Source: Candidatus Rhodoferax randersensis (GTDB lineage Bacteria; Pseudomonadota; Gammaproteobacteria; Burkholderiales; Burkholderiaceae_C). From it: a stretch of DNA of 64,000 nt. The stretch spans positions 124,001-188,000 of the forward strand of contig JADKEH010000012.1 of assembly GCA_016718155.1 (NCBI GenBank). Direction: 5' to 3'. Position numbers and translations under genes: made by a program. Below, one piece after another: positions 34,426-42,584 of this stretch. Within the stretch, counting starts at the first letter, position 1. Each line of letters starts with the position of its first letter. The notes under the pieces are model-generated. The model was not told the DNA's origin. It did not search any database and saw nothing but the letters and a program-made list of their open reading frames with translations.

Positions 34426-35235
34426 CTAAGCGACGCCGAAGTCTTCCTTCAGGTCGACCGCTGGGTAGTGAAACCGCACCGGCCCATCGGGGCGCTCATG
34501 CATGTACTGGTACACCAAGGGGTCACTGCTGGTGCGCGCTTGATCGACCGAGCCCTGGAAGGCAACCTTGCCTTGGTCCAGCACGATCACCTCGTCGGCC
34601 ACCTCCAGCGTTTGCGTGAGTTCGTGCGACACCAGAATGCTGGTCAAGCCCATCGCATCGTTGAGGTCACGCACGAGTCGGGCCGCGGTGTTGAGCGATA
34701 TCGGATCGAGGCCCGAGAACGGCTCGTCATACATCACCAGCTCCGGGTCCAGCGCAACCGCGCGTGCCGTGGCCACGCGTCGCGCCATCCCGCCTGACAG
34801 TTCGCTGGGCATCAGATCGCGCGCGCAGCGCAGCCCCACCGCGTTAAGCTTCATCAGCACGATGTCGCGGATCAGCGGCTCCGACAGCGTGGTGTGTTCG
34901 CGCAGCGGAAACGCCACGTTTTCAAACACGCTGATGTCGGCAAACAGCGCCGCCATTTGAAACAGCGCGCCCATGCGCCGGCGCACCGCGTAGAGCTGCT
35001 GTTGGTCCATGGGCGCGAGGTCCTGACCATCAAACAGCACCTGACCGGACCACACCCGAAGTTGCCCCCCCATCACCCGCAGCGTGGTGGTCTTGCCACC
35101 CCCCATGGGACCCACCAGCGCGGTGACCTTGCCGCGTGGAATGCGCAGCGACAGCTTGTCCAGAACGGGACGCTCGGCATAGCCAAAGGTCACGTCCCTC
35201 AATTCAAGCAGCGGCGGGGTTGGGTCAGGGGGCAT
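34426..35235 (-). CDS. ABC transporter ATPase, MlaF-like
   Basis: A 269-residue ATPase. The ATG at 35233-35235 (MPPDPTPPLLELRDVTFGY) is chosen because upstream sequence is unlike the family. Walker A reads GPMGGGKTT, a variant of GxSGxGKT with Met-Gly in place of the usual residues. Q-loop LFQMAALF, signature LSGGMARRVATARA, Walker B LVMYDEPFSGLDP and switch SHE are present. The LFADISVFENVAFPLREHT stretch and LSGGMARRVA form are typical of MlaF/Ttg2A lipid-transport ATPases. However, no permease (MlaE) or MCE gene lies beside it, so it is either an orphan or acts with subunits encoded elsewhere. Confidence 0.75.
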   Translation of the reverse strand: MPPDPTPPLLELRDVTFGYAERPVLDKLSLRIPRGKVTALVGPMGGGKTTTLRVMGGQLRVWSGQVLFDGQDLAPMDQQQLYAVRRRMGALFQMAALFADISVFENVAFPLREHTTLSEPLIRDIVLMKLNAVGLRCARDLMPSELSGGMARRVATARAVALDPELVMYDEPFSGLDPISLNTAARLVRDLNDAMGLTSILVSHELTQTLEVADEVIVLDQGKVAFQGSVDQARTSSDPLVYQYMHERPDGPVRFHYPAVDLKEDFGVA

Positions 35236-35367
35236 GGGTGTGGCGAGGGATGGGGGACAAACAGGATCATGATAGTACCGATGGCCAATTGGAGAAAACC
35301 AGCCAGACACCCGATCACGAACGCACTTTCGCCAAGACCAGACCAACGTGGAGACCGTCAATGAATA

Positions 35368-35736
35368 TCACGCCGATCCGGCGGTCGCAACCAAGCCTTC
35401 AGCCGTGGCTCTCGCACCATGCAGACGCAGTGCCGCCACCAATTCCGCTCTGGAATACGGTGGCTTTTGCAGATCATGGAGCGTTTTTGCAATCGCCTGA
35501 ATGGTTCGACGTGGCGCCACACCAAACAACCGGTCCAGAAAGGCACCGGCCTTGATAACCTCGATGCCAAGCTTACGGGTGTCAGCAAGCGCCAAGTGCT
35601 TTGTGTTATCCGAAACGATCATGACTTTGCACAACGCTGGGTCGTCTTCGTCATCGAGCCCATTGATCAGGACCAACGCAGCGGCGATCAGATGCCGGTC
35701 GTTTTCATGCACGCGGGCGAGTGGGTGACGGTCCAT
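35368..35736 (-). pseudogene. C-terminal half of a PIN-domain toxin (N-terminus missing)
   Basis: About 122 residues. The sequence ENDRHLIAAALVL, KVMIVSDNTKHLALADTRK and LGIEVIKAGAFLDRLF matches the second half of a PIN_3-type ribonuclease domain, with the third and fourth acidic positions (ENDRH and SDN). The first half, with the first catalytic Asp and Glu, is absent. The candidate ATG at 35734-35736 comes 11 bp after the stop of the antitoxin-like gene, leaving no room for it, and upstream in-frame sequence is only the antitoxin gene in another frame. A deletion fusing the two genes is likely, so the toxin is probably inactive. Confidence 0.65.
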
Positions 35737-35746
35737 CACGGGACCA

Positions 35747-36298
35747 CTACCGATTTGCCGCCAGCGCTTTGACCCGACGCACCACTGCTGCCTCAGTGCT
35801 TTTGTAAGCCCCAATTTTTGGACCCTCAGCACGCAGGTCCGCAGCCTGGCTCGAAATTTGGTGATTGGCCTTCCACGCCAAGACGGCGGCGCGCGAAACG
35901 CGCCGATGGCCACCAGCAGAAACAGTGGCGCCCTTAAGCTTGTTCTGGTCGATCAACATGGCAACGTAGGGGCGGCTGTAGCCCAGCAATTGGGCCGCCT
36001 GCGCAGTGCTGATGAGGTCGTCGGAAGTGGCAATCGTCGTTGGGACCTCAATTCCGGCCACCTGGCTTTCAATGTCAAGCAAGTGGCGCATCAAAAGCAA
36101 ACGGGTATTGCGGCCCTGCTCGGTAGTGGCCTCCAGGACCTGATGCAGGGCGTCGGCAACTTGAAGGGACAAATTCTTGGAGGCGACTTTCTTCTTTGCC
36201 GCGCGCCCGCCGAGCGTCGACCCGATGGCCTCGGCCAGTGGCGCCAGTGGATCGCGCGGGCGCGCAGGTGTCTTGCTTGGTGCGGTGACGGTCGGCAT
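35747..36298 (-). CDS. Excisionase-type helix-turn-helix antitoxin partner of the PIN remnant
   Basis: A 183-residue protein. The N-terminal part is Ala/Lys-rich (GRAAKKKVASKNLSLQVADA). The C-terminal half has an excisionase/MerR-type HTH: DLISTAQAAQLLGYSRPYV, then MLIDQNKLKGATVSAGGHRR with its basic wing, and SRAAVLAWKANH. Proteins of this shape are the cognate partners of PIN_3 toxins in betaproteobacteria. It would repress its own promoter, probably through the ACGAA repeats just upstream. Retained after loss of the toxin N-terminus, it may now act only as a DNA-binding regulator. Confidence 0.72.
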   Translation of the reverse strand: MPTVTAPSKTPARPRDPLAPLAEAIGSTLGGRAAKKKVASKNLSLQVADALHQVLEATTEQGRNTRLLLMRHLLDIESQVAGIEVPTTIATSDDLISTAQAAQLLGYSRPYVAMLIDQNKLKGATVSAGGHRRVSRAAVLAWKANHQISSQAADLRAEGPKIGAYKSTEAAVVRRVKALAANR

Positions 36299-36340
36299 GA
36301 TGCCCTCCAGGGTCTGAATGGGGTTGAGGTTCAGTATAAA

Positions 36341-36363
36341 ACGAAATTAACGAATAATACGAA
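36341..36363. promoter_or_regulatory. Three ACGAA direct repeats at 9-bp spacing upstream of the antitoxin gene
   Basis: ACGAA occurs at 36341-36345, 36350-36354 and 36359-36363, each start exactly 9 bp apart, in an A+T-rich island 42-65 bp upstream of the minus-strand antitoxin start. TATACT on the minus strand next to it could be a -10 box. A likely operator for the HTH antitoxin. Confidence 0.5.
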
Positions 36364-36565
36364 ATGCCTATTCAGCGTGAGCGGTCGTGCGGGGGAAGCC
36401 TCAACACCGCCTGATAGCGGCAACTCCAGAGCCGCGCAGGCCAGGCTGCTGGCATGACATCGGCGCCGCAGACTGAGGTCGCCATGAGTGCGACGGCGCT
36501 GACCGCAGTCAAACAGGACTTGAGGCCGCCGCACCGCCATCACGGAAAGCACACTATGACCGCAC

Positions 36566-36582
36566 TACGGTAAAATACCGTA
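36566..36582. promoter_or_regulatory. Operator palindrome TACGGTA-AAA-TACCGTA of the DUF1778-GNAT module
   Basis: Perfect 7-bp inverted arms with a 3-bp spacer, ending 18 bp before the antitoxin ATG. DUF1778 antitoxins are ribbon-helix-helix proteins that autorepress through such sites with their acetyltransferase partner. The rest of the 36299-36600 gap shows only the ACGAA repeats. Confidence 0.7.
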
Positions 36583-36600
36583 CCCGTGAAAGGAACTGCC

Positions 36601-36870
36601 ATGACCGCCACCGCCCGATTTGATCTAAAGCTTGACGCCAGCGACAAAGACATTTTCCTACGCGCAGCAACGCTGATGGGCACGTCAATGGCCGGATTTG
36701 TTCGTGCGGCGGCCAAGGAAAAGGCCTTGGCGCTGCTGGACGAGCAGTCAAGGGTCACCCTTTCTCAACGTGACTTCGCTGCGTTCTGCGCGGCCATCAA
36801 TAGCGCATTTGCACCCAACCCCGCACTCAAGGGCGCCCTGGCAGCGGCCAGGCAGGTCAAACGTGTTTGA
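36601..36870 (+). CDS. DUF1778 ribbon-helix-helix antitoxin (TacA type)
   Basis: An 89-residue antitoxin. The ATG at 36601 is preferred because AAAGGA lies 7 nt upstream; a GTG at 36586 would bury that site. N-terminal RHH part ATARFDLKLDASDKDIFLRA, then AATLMGTSMAGFVRAAAKEK, followed by a flexible C-terminus (LSQRDFAAFCAAINSAFAPN) that wraps the toxin in TacA-like proteins. The stop overlaps the toxin GTG start by 8 bp. It should neutralise the acetyltransferase and autoregulate through the palindrome at 36566-36582. Confidence 0.88.
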   Translation: MTATARFDLKLDASDKDIFLRAATLMGTSMAGFVRAAAKEKALALLDEQSRVTLSQRDFAAFCAAINSAFAPNPALKGALAAARQVKRV

Positions 36871-37345
36871 AGAGCATGCGCTGAACGCCTCGTTGCATGA
36901 CCGCGCAGGCTTCTGCTGCGACGTGCCAGAGCTTGACGACTACCTACACCGCTACGCGCTGCAACACACGCGCAAAGGCGTCACGACGGTGCATGTTCTG
37001 GTGGACTCGAAAGTTCCGCGCGTGATCCTGGGCTACTACAGCCTCAGCGCGGCGCAGGTTGATGTGACGCAGTTGAACGAGCGAGATCAGAAGAAGCTGC
37101 CGCGCTACCCAGTGCCCTGCTTTCGCATGGGCCGCCTGGCCTGCCACGTCGATCAGCGCGGGCGGGGCTTGGGCAAAATACTGGTCGGCTGCGCCGTGGA
37201 GCGCTGTCTGCAGGCACGCAAGCAGGTCGCGGCCTTTGCACTGATTGTGGATGCCAAGAGCGTTGAGGCAAGGCGCTTCTATCAACATTACGGCTTCAGC
37301 GCCTGCGCCGATTCGCCGATGGCGCTGTACCTGCCGTTAGGGTGA
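36863..37345 (+). CDS. GNAT acetyltransferase toxin (TacT type)
   Basis: A 160-residue toxin expected to acetylate aminoacyl-tRNA and halt translation. The GTG start at 36863 (FEEHALNASLHDRAGFCCDV) lies inside the antitoxin 3' end. Diagnostic strings: DVPELDDYLHRYALQHTRKG, GYYSLSAAQV, acetyl-CoA-binding loop VDQRGRGLGKILVGCAVERC, and SVEARRFYQHYGFSAC with the catalytic-region Tyr. A longer frame begins inside the antitoxin gene and is rejected. It forms an intact type II toxin-antitoxin operon with its upstream neighbour, probably mobile or strain-variable. Confidence 0.88.
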   Translation: MFEEHALNASLHDRAGFCCDVPELDDYLHRYALQHTRKGVTTVHVLVDSKVPRVILGYYSLSAAQVDVTQLNERDQKKLPRYPVPCFRMGRLACHVDQRGRGLGKILVGCAVERCLQARKQVAAFALIVDAKSVEARRFYQHYGFSACADSPMALYLPLG

Positions 37346-37397
37346 ACGCTTGGCTTCGCGGGCACTGCGGACCTGCCCGTTTCTCGCGCAGACTGGG

Positions 37398-37721
37398 CTA
37401 CACGCGAAGCAAATATATAGCGACAGCAAGTGCCCCGACACAGAGTGGAGTTGCGGCGATGGGAAAACCGACTGCCAGGAGTCGCCGCTGCACCAGCAAG
37501 GACCAGACACCGCCGCCAAAGCAGGCCGCATGGATCGCGGCGAACACGATCCCGACTGTGTAATGGGTTGACTGCTGCACACCAACGCCGAGACCCCACA
37601 TCATCAAGGAAACGTAGGCACTGGCTAGTGTGAGCAGGACGAATAGGGCAGCGACGACCACACCGGGAAGTCTGAGCCTGACCGTCTTCCTGGTCGTATC
37701 TGTATCTGTTAGAACCTGCAT
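37398..37721 (-). CDS. Small three-helix membrane protein, unknown function
   Basis: A 107-residue protein with a short polar N-terminus (MQVLTDTDTTRKTVRLRL) and three predicted membrane helices: VVVAALFVLLTLASAYVSLM, YTVGIVFAAIHAACFGGGVW and VGFPIAATPLCVGALAVAIY. The first helix is followed by a periplasmic loop with QQSTHYT. No family recognised. It is isolated, convergent with the toxin gene and 171 bp upstream of the end of the formate dehydrogenase operon. A second frame covering the same region has no membrane pattern and is rejected. Confidence 0.55.
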   Translation of the reverse strand: MQVLTDTDTTRKTVRLRLPGVVVAALFVLLTLASAYVSLMMWGLGVGVQQSTHYTVGIVFAAIHAACFGGGVWSLLVQRRLLAVGFPIAATPLCVGALAVAIYLLRV

Positions 37722-37892
37722 AAGAGTACCGCGTGTCTCGGGCGGACCAGTTCTTCAACGACTTTGGTTCGTGGGGTGTCCTTGCGCTTATGACCGTCCA
37801 ATCCGTCGGGTCGCCAAGCAATCCCCGTTATGGAATCCATGCGACCCCAAGGTGTGTGCATCGCAGTCTGCTTGCGCCAACTGCTACTTCTA

Positions 37893-40076
37893 TCAGTGTC
37901 TGCCACCGGCCACCTCCCCCCCAATCGCCACCGCACAATACTTCAACTCCGGAATCTTCCCAAACGGGTCCAGCGCCGCGTTGGTCAGCAAGTTGGCTGC
38001 CGCTTCCTGGTAGGCAAAGGGCATGAAAACGGTGCCGTTGGGGGTGCCGTCGTCGCGGCGCAGTTGCACGCTGACTTCGCCGCGGCGTGAGCGCAGGCGC
38101 ACGGTGTCGCCGGGCTGCAGGCCCAGCCGCGACAGCTCCGTGCCGTTGATGGAAGCCGTGGCCACGGGCTCCAGCGCGTCCAGCACCACCGAGCGGCGCG
38201 TCATGCTGCCAGTGTGCCAGTGTTCGAGTTGGCGCCCGGTAATCAGCACCAGCGGGTAATCGGCGTCGGGCAGTTCGTTGGCCGTGATCAGCGTGGTGGG
38301 CACCAGGTTGGCGCGGCCGTCGCTGGTGTGGAAGTGATCGGTGAACACGGTGGGGTGGCCGGGGTCGCTTGCGTCCAGGCACGGGTAGGTCACGCTGCCC
38401 TCGCGCTGCAGGCGCTCCCAGGTAATGCCACCAATGGCCGCGTGCATGGCCTGGCGCATTTCCTCGAACACCTGGGCCACGCCCTCGTGTTCGCCCTCGT
38501 AGCCGAACGCCAGCGCACGCACGCCAGCGTTACCCGTATGGTCGTCGAGCGGCGAAGCGGCACCGATGCGCTGCGCCATCTGCTGGATGATCCACAAGTC
38601 CGGCCGCGCATCACCCGGCGGCTCAATCGCCTGGCGGCCGAGCTGCACCATGCGGTCGGTGTTGCTGACGCTGCCGGTCTTCTCGGGCCAGGCACTCGCC
38701 GGCAGCACCACGTCGGCCAACCAGGCGGTTTCGGTCATGAAGATGTCTTGCACCACCAGGTGTTGCAGCGCCTGCAGCGCGGCACGGGCATGGTGCAGAT
38801 CGGGGTCGCTCATGGCCGGGTTCTCGCCCATGATGTACATGCCGCGCACCTTGTGCGGATCGCTCTCGGGGGCCAGCGCCTTGTGCATGATCTCGACCAC
38901 GGTGTAGCCGGGTTTGGCGTCCAGCGGTGTGCCCCAGAACTGCTCGAACCACTGGTGGGCAGCGGCGTTGTCGACCCGCTGGTAGTTGGGGAACATCATG
39001 GGGATCAGGCCCGCGTCGCTGGCGCCTTGCACGTTGTTCTGGCCGCGCAAGGGGTGCAGGCCCGAGCCGGGCTTGCCGATCTGGCCGCACACCATGCACA
39101 GGGCAATCAAAGCGCGCACGTTGTCGGTGCCGTGCACGTGTTGGCTGATACCCATGCCCCAGAAGATCATGGCCGACTTGGCAGTGGCGTAGGCGCGCGC
39201 CACCTCGCGAATGGTCTCGGCCGCGATGCCACAAACCGGCGCCATGGCCTCGGGGCTGAAGGCCTGCACGCCGGCCTGGATAGCCTCGAAGTTGCTGACG
39301 CGCCGCGCGATGAAGTCCTGGTCCGCCAGGCCTTCTTCCAGCACGGTGTAGATCATGGCGTTGACCAGCGCCACGTCGGCGTCGGCGCGAAACTGCAGCT
39401 TGCGCCAGGCGTGGCGCGACAGGTCGGTGCCGCGCGGGTCGGCCACCACCAGTTTGAGGCCGCGCTGCACCGCGTTCTTGATCCAGGTGGCCGCCACCGG
39501 GTGGTTGCCGGCCGTGTTGGAGCCGATCACCAGCGCCAGATCGGCGTGCTCGATATCGGTGACCTGGTTGCTGACGGCGCCGCTGCCCAGGCCTTCCAGC
39601 AGGGCCGCCACGCTGGAGGCATGGCACAGCCGGGTGCAGTGGTCCACATTGTTGCTGCCAAAGCCGGTGCGCACCAGCTTCTGGAACAGATAGGCTTCTT
39701 CGTTGCTACCTTTGGCGGAACCAAAACCGGCCAAGGCTTTGGGGCCATGGGCGTCGCGCAACTGGACCAAACCGCGTGCCGCGACGTCCAGCGCCTCGTC
39801 CCACGTAGCGGGGCGAAACACGCTGGCCCAGTCAGCCGGCGAGCGTGATACGTTGACGTCCTTGGGCACATCGGCACGCCGAATCAGCGGCTGCGTCAGG
39901 CGGTGCGCGTGGTGCACGTAGTCAAAACCAAAACGCCCCTTGACGCACAAGCGGCCCTGGTTGGCCGGGCCATCGCGGCCCAGGACGCCGACGATCTTGT
40001 CGTCCTTGATTTGATAGCTCAGCAGGCAACCGACGCCGCAGAACGGGCAGACGGAATCGACGGCACGCGACGACAT
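37893..40076 (-). CDS. NAD-linked formate dehydrogenase alpha subunit, molybdopterin (catalytic) part
   Basis: A 727-residue Mo/W-bis-PGD enzyme that oxidises formate to CO2. The N-terminal [4Fe-4S] motif is CPFCGVGCLLSYQI with LCVKGRFGFDYVHHAHRL downstream. The active-site region is NNVDHCTRLCHASSVAALLE, with the catalytic Cys in RLCHA (Cys, not selenocysteine). Cofactor-binding blocks: ALVIGSNTAGNHPVA, VVADPRGTDLSRHA, GMGISQHVHGTDNVRALIAL and the C-terminal MTRRSVVLDALEP. The ATG at 40074-40076 starts just before the cluster. In most relatives the preceding ferredoxin-type domain is fused N-terminally. Here it is a separate gene ending at 40103, with an open frame joining them except for a one-base offset. 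It is last in the operon. Confidence 0.88.
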   Translation of the reverse strand: MSSRAVDSVCPFCGVGCLLSYQIKDDKIVGVLGRDGPANQGRLCVKGRFGFDYVHHAHRLTQPLIRRADVPKDVNVSRSPADWASVFRPATWDEALDVAARGLVQLRDAHGPKALAGFGSAKGSNEEAYLFQKLVRTGFGSNNVDHCTRLCHASSVAALLEGLGSGAVSNQVTDIEHADLALVIGSNTAGNHPVAATWIKNAVQRGLKLVVADPRGTDLSRHAWRKLQFRADADVALVNAMIYTVLEEGLADQDFIARRVSNFEAIQAGVQAFSPEAMAPVCGIAAETIREVARAYATAKSAMIFWGMGISQHVHGTDNVRALIALCMVCGQIGKPGSGLHPLRGQNNVQGASDAGLIPMMFPNYQRVDNAAAHQWFEQFWGTPLDAKPGYTVVEIMHKALAPESDPHKVRGMYIMGENPAMSDPDLHHARAALQALQHLVVQDIFMTETAWLADVVLPASAWPEKTGSVSNTDRMVQLGRQAIEPPGDARPDLWIIQQMAQRIGAASPLDDHTGNAGVRALAFGYEGEHEGVAQVFEEMRQAMHAAIGGITWERLQREGSVTYPCLDASDPGHPTVFTDHFHTSDGRANLVPTTLITANELPDADYPLVLITGRQLEHWHTGSMTRRSVVLDALEPVATASINGTELSRLGLQPGDTVRLRSRRGEVSVQLRRDDGTPNGTVFMPFAYQEAAANLLTNAALDPFGKIPELKYCAVAIGGEVAGGRH

Positions 40077-40102
40077 GGATTGCCGCGCCGCAGGCCTGGC
40101 GA

Positions 40103-40756
40103 TCAATGCAGGCGGGATGGATTGCGGTTGCCGAGACGACCCTTGGCGCTCAGTGCGCCGGTGGGGCAGGCCTGCACACATTCGCCGCAGGCCACGCAGC
40201 TGCTGGCACCCATGGCGTCGCCCAGGTCGAACACGATCTGGCTGTGCGCGCCACGCCGGGCGTAACCAATCACGTCGTTCACCTGTAGTTCGCGGCAGGC
40301 CCGCACGCAGCGGGTGCACTGGATGCAGGCGTCCAGGTTGACGGCCATCGCCGGGTGCGACAAATCCGCTGCGGGCTGGGTGCGGGTGAGTGCGCGCAGT
40401 GCCGCTCGCACCTGCACATCCGCCTGAGCCGCCCAGTCGCTCAATTCACCACTGCGGCGGCCCTGTGACACGTCGGACAGCAGCAGCTCCAGCACCATGT
40501 TCTGGCTCTTGAGTGCACGCTCGCTGTGGGTCTGCACCTCCATGCCAGGTGTGACCGCGCGGCAGCAACTGGGGGCCAGGGTGCGTTCGCCGGCCACCTC
40601 CACCACACAGGCGCGGCAGTTGCCCTCGGCACGCATGCCGTCCTGGTAGCAAAGGTGCGGTATGGCAACGCCATGGCGCTGCGCCGCCTTCAGGATGCTC
40701 TCGCCCGGTTCGGCCTGAACGGCAGTGCCGTTCAGCTTGAAATCAATGGCACCCAT
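40103..40756 (-). CDS. Formate dehydrogenase alpha subunit, N-terminal 2Fe-2S/4Fe-4S module (NuoG-N-like)
   Basis: A 217-residue iron-sulfur protein equal to the N-terminus of FdsA or of HoxU/NuoG. The [2Fe-2S] site is in HLCYQDGMRAEGNCRACVVE, with a downstream Cys in LAPSCCRAV; a His/Cys-rich segment follows. Two [4Fe-4S] motifs are CIQCTRCVRACRELQ and CVACGECVQACPTGAL. It would pass electrons from the molybdenum subunit to the fused NuoEF-like subunit. The start lies 1 bp after the stop of that gene (TGACATG). The last dozen residues after PTGALSAKG read as linker, whereas the homologous linker continues in another frame into the catalytic gene, so a one-base error at about 40130-40145 may have split one protein of about 950 residues. 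Confidence 0.85.
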   Translation of the reverse strand: MGAIDFKLNGTAVQAEPGESILKAAQRHGVAIPHLCYQDGMRAEGNCRACVVEVAGERTLAPSCCRAVTPGMEVQTHSERALKSQNMVLELLLSDVSQGRRSGELSDWAAQADVQVRAALRALTRTQPAADLSHPAMAVNLDACIQCTRCVRACRELQVNDVIGYARRGAHSQIVFDLGDAMGASSCVACGECVQACPTGALSAKGRLGNRNPSRLH

Positions 40757-40757
40757 G

Positions 40758-42485
40758 TCAGCCCCCGATCTCGTGGGCAAAGTACTGCTGCACGCAGCGC
40801 AAGGGGTTGGGCGCGGCCTGACCGAGGCCGCAAATGGACGCGTCCACCATCACCGCGCTCAGGTCGTTGAGGGTCGGCAGGTCCCACACCGGGGCCTCCA
40901 TCAGCGCAGCCGCCTTGACCGTGCCGACACGACACGGCGTGCACTGGCCGCAGCTCTCTTCGGCAAAGAAGCGCATGGCGTTCAGCGCGGCATCCCGGGC
41001 CCGGTCGTGTTGGCTGAGCACCACCACCGCGGCCGAGCCAATGAAGCAACCGTGGGGCTGCAAGGTGTCAAAGTCCAGCGGAACATTGGCCAGGCTCGCG
41101 GGCAGGATGCCACCCGAGGCACCACCAGGCAGGTAGGCATAGAGACTGTGGCCATCCGCCATGCCGCCGCAGTATTCGTCGATCAACTCTTGCAGCGTGA
41201 TGCCGGCCGGCGCCAGCTTGACGCCGGGCTGGCGGACGCGCCCGCTGACGCTGAAACTGCGCAGCCCCTTGCGGCCATGGCGGCCAAAGCCGGTGAACCA
41301 GCTTGGGCCTTTTTCCAGGATATCGCGCACCCAGTGCAGGGTCTCCAGGTTGTGCTCCAGCGTCGGGCGGCCGAACAGGCCGGCCTGCGCAATGTAGGGC
41401 GGGCGCAGGCGGGGCTGGCCGCGTTTTCCTTCGATGCTCTCGATCATGGCCGACTCTTCGCCACACACATAGGCGCCCGCGCCACGGCGCAGCTCGATCT
41501 GCGGCAGGGGACAAGGCGGGTCGGCCTGCAGGGCATCGAGCTCGCGCTGCAGCATACGTCGCAACGCGTGGTATTCATCGCGCAGGTAGATGTAGCAGCG
41601 CTCGGTGCCCGCCAGTTGCGCGGCGATCAGCATGCCTTCCAGAAAGCGGTGCGGGTCGCGCTCCAGGTAGTAGCGGTCCTTGAAAGTGCCGGGCTCGCCC
41701 TCGTCGATGTTGACGGCCATGTAGCGCGGGCCAGGTTGCTCGCGCACGATGCGCCACTTGCGCGCCGCCGGAAAACCGGCACCGCCCAGGCCGCGCAGGC
41801 CCGAGTCTTCCAGAGCCCGGAAGATGTCTTCGGGGTCTTCCTCGCTGTTGACGATGGCCGCCGCCGTGCCGTAACCACCGGCCTCGCGGTAGACCTCATA
41901 TGCTATAAAATCAGGAGCTAACTCATCAATATCCGTTTGGTCTGGAGCACTTTTTAATGCTTCAAACACGCTGGTTTCGGTGGCGTGGGCCAAGGTTCGA
42001 TGCCCCAGCAGTGCGGCCGGCGCCTGCTCGCAGCGGCCGATGCACGGCGCGTCCACCACCCGCACGTTGGGGCCAAGCACAGCCAGCAGACGCGCTTTCA
42101 AGGCTTGCGCGCCGGCCATGGCGCAGCTTTGGCTCTGACACACACGCAGGGTGACGACGGGTGGAGTCTGGTCATCCTTCAACACTTCAAAGTGATGGTA
42201 GAAGCTGGCCACCTCGAACACCTCGGCCATGGGCAAGCCGGTCATGCTGGCCAGTGCCACCAGGTGGCGCTCAAACAAAGCGCCAAAATGGTCGTTGAGC
42301 AGATGAAACTGCTCAATCAGCAGGTCGCGTCGATAGCCCTCGGGCGGCCTCGCGCCCACCAGGGCGTAGACCTCCAGCAGTGCATCGCCGTCGGGCTGCC
42401 TCCCTTTGAGGTGCGCCACGGCACGCTGCGCGGGCGTCTCAGGCCGGACCAGGACGATGGGGATGGACTTCAAAGTAGGGTTCAT
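40758..42485 (-). CDS. Formate dehydrogenase NAD-reducing subunit, NuoE-NuoF fusion (FdsG-FdsB type)
   Basis: A 575-residue flavin/iron-sulfur subunit that reduces NAD+. The ATG at 42483-42485 is preferred over a GTG 27 bases upstream. Residues about 1-175 are NuoE-like (thioredoxin-fold [2Fe-2S]: CQSQSCAMAG and CIGRCEQAP). A linker of about 25 residues contains the translated repeat copy B (LKSAPDQTDIDELAPDFIA). Residues about 205-575 are NuoF-like: GLRGLGGAGFPAARKW (FMN site), VNIDEGEPGTFKDR, GAGAYVCGEESAMIESIEG (NADH site) and [4Fe-4S] ligands SCGQCTPCRVG. This fused arrangement is the one known from two-subunit (FDH1-type) enzymes, whereas Cupriavidus Fds has separate genes. First gene of the operon. 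Confidence 0.9.
   Translation of the reverse strand: MNPTLKSIPIVLVRPETPAQRAVAHLKGRQPDGDALLEVYALVGARPPEGYRRDLLIEQFHLLNDHFGALFERHLVALASMTGLPMAEVFEVASFYHHFEVLKDDQTPPVVTLRVCQSQSCAMAGAQALKARLLAVLGPNVRVVDAPCIGRCEQAPAALLGHRTLAHATETSVFEALKSAPDQTDIDELAPDFIAYEVYREAGGYGTAAAIVNSEEDPEDIFRALEDSGLRGLGGAGFPAARKWRIVREQPGPRYMAVNIDEGEPGTFKDRYYLERDPHRFLEGMLIAAQLAGTERCYIYLRDEYHALRRMLQRELDALQADPPCPLPQIELRRGAGAYVCGEESAMIESIEGKRGQPRLRPPYIAQAGLFGRPTLEHNLETLHWVRDILEKGPSWFTGFGRHGRKGLRSFSVSGRVRQPGVKLAPAGITLQELIDEYCGGMADGHSLYAYLPGGASGGILPASLANVPLDFDTLQPHGCFIGSAAVVVLSQHDRARDAALNAMRFFAEESCGQCTPCRVGTVKAAALMEAPVWDLPTLNDLSAVMVDASICGLGQAAPNPLRCVQQYFAHEIGG
41902..41958 (-). repeat. Intragenic interspersed repeat, copy B (in the NuoE-NuoF linker)
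   Basis: The plus strand reads GCTATAAAATCAGGAGCT then an A+T-rich middle then GGAGCACTTTTTAAT. It is the most A+T-rich stretch of the whole gene and falls exactly between the two fused domains. It shares the head GCTAT...TCAGGAGC with copies A and C, and the translated end APDFIA lies in the same phase as the other copies. Confidence 0.6.
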
Positions 42486-42584
42486 GGCAAGCCGGACGCG
42501 TTGAATGTTCACCCAAGCTTACTACCGCGCAAGACGGTTTCTGGCCTCTTTTGGAACCGTCAGCAACAAGGACGCGCAGCCGCC

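Noticed and set aside
38214..39848. 544-codon plus-strand open frame
   Set aside because: Antisense to the formate dehydrogenase catalytic subunit; composition typical of a shadow frame.
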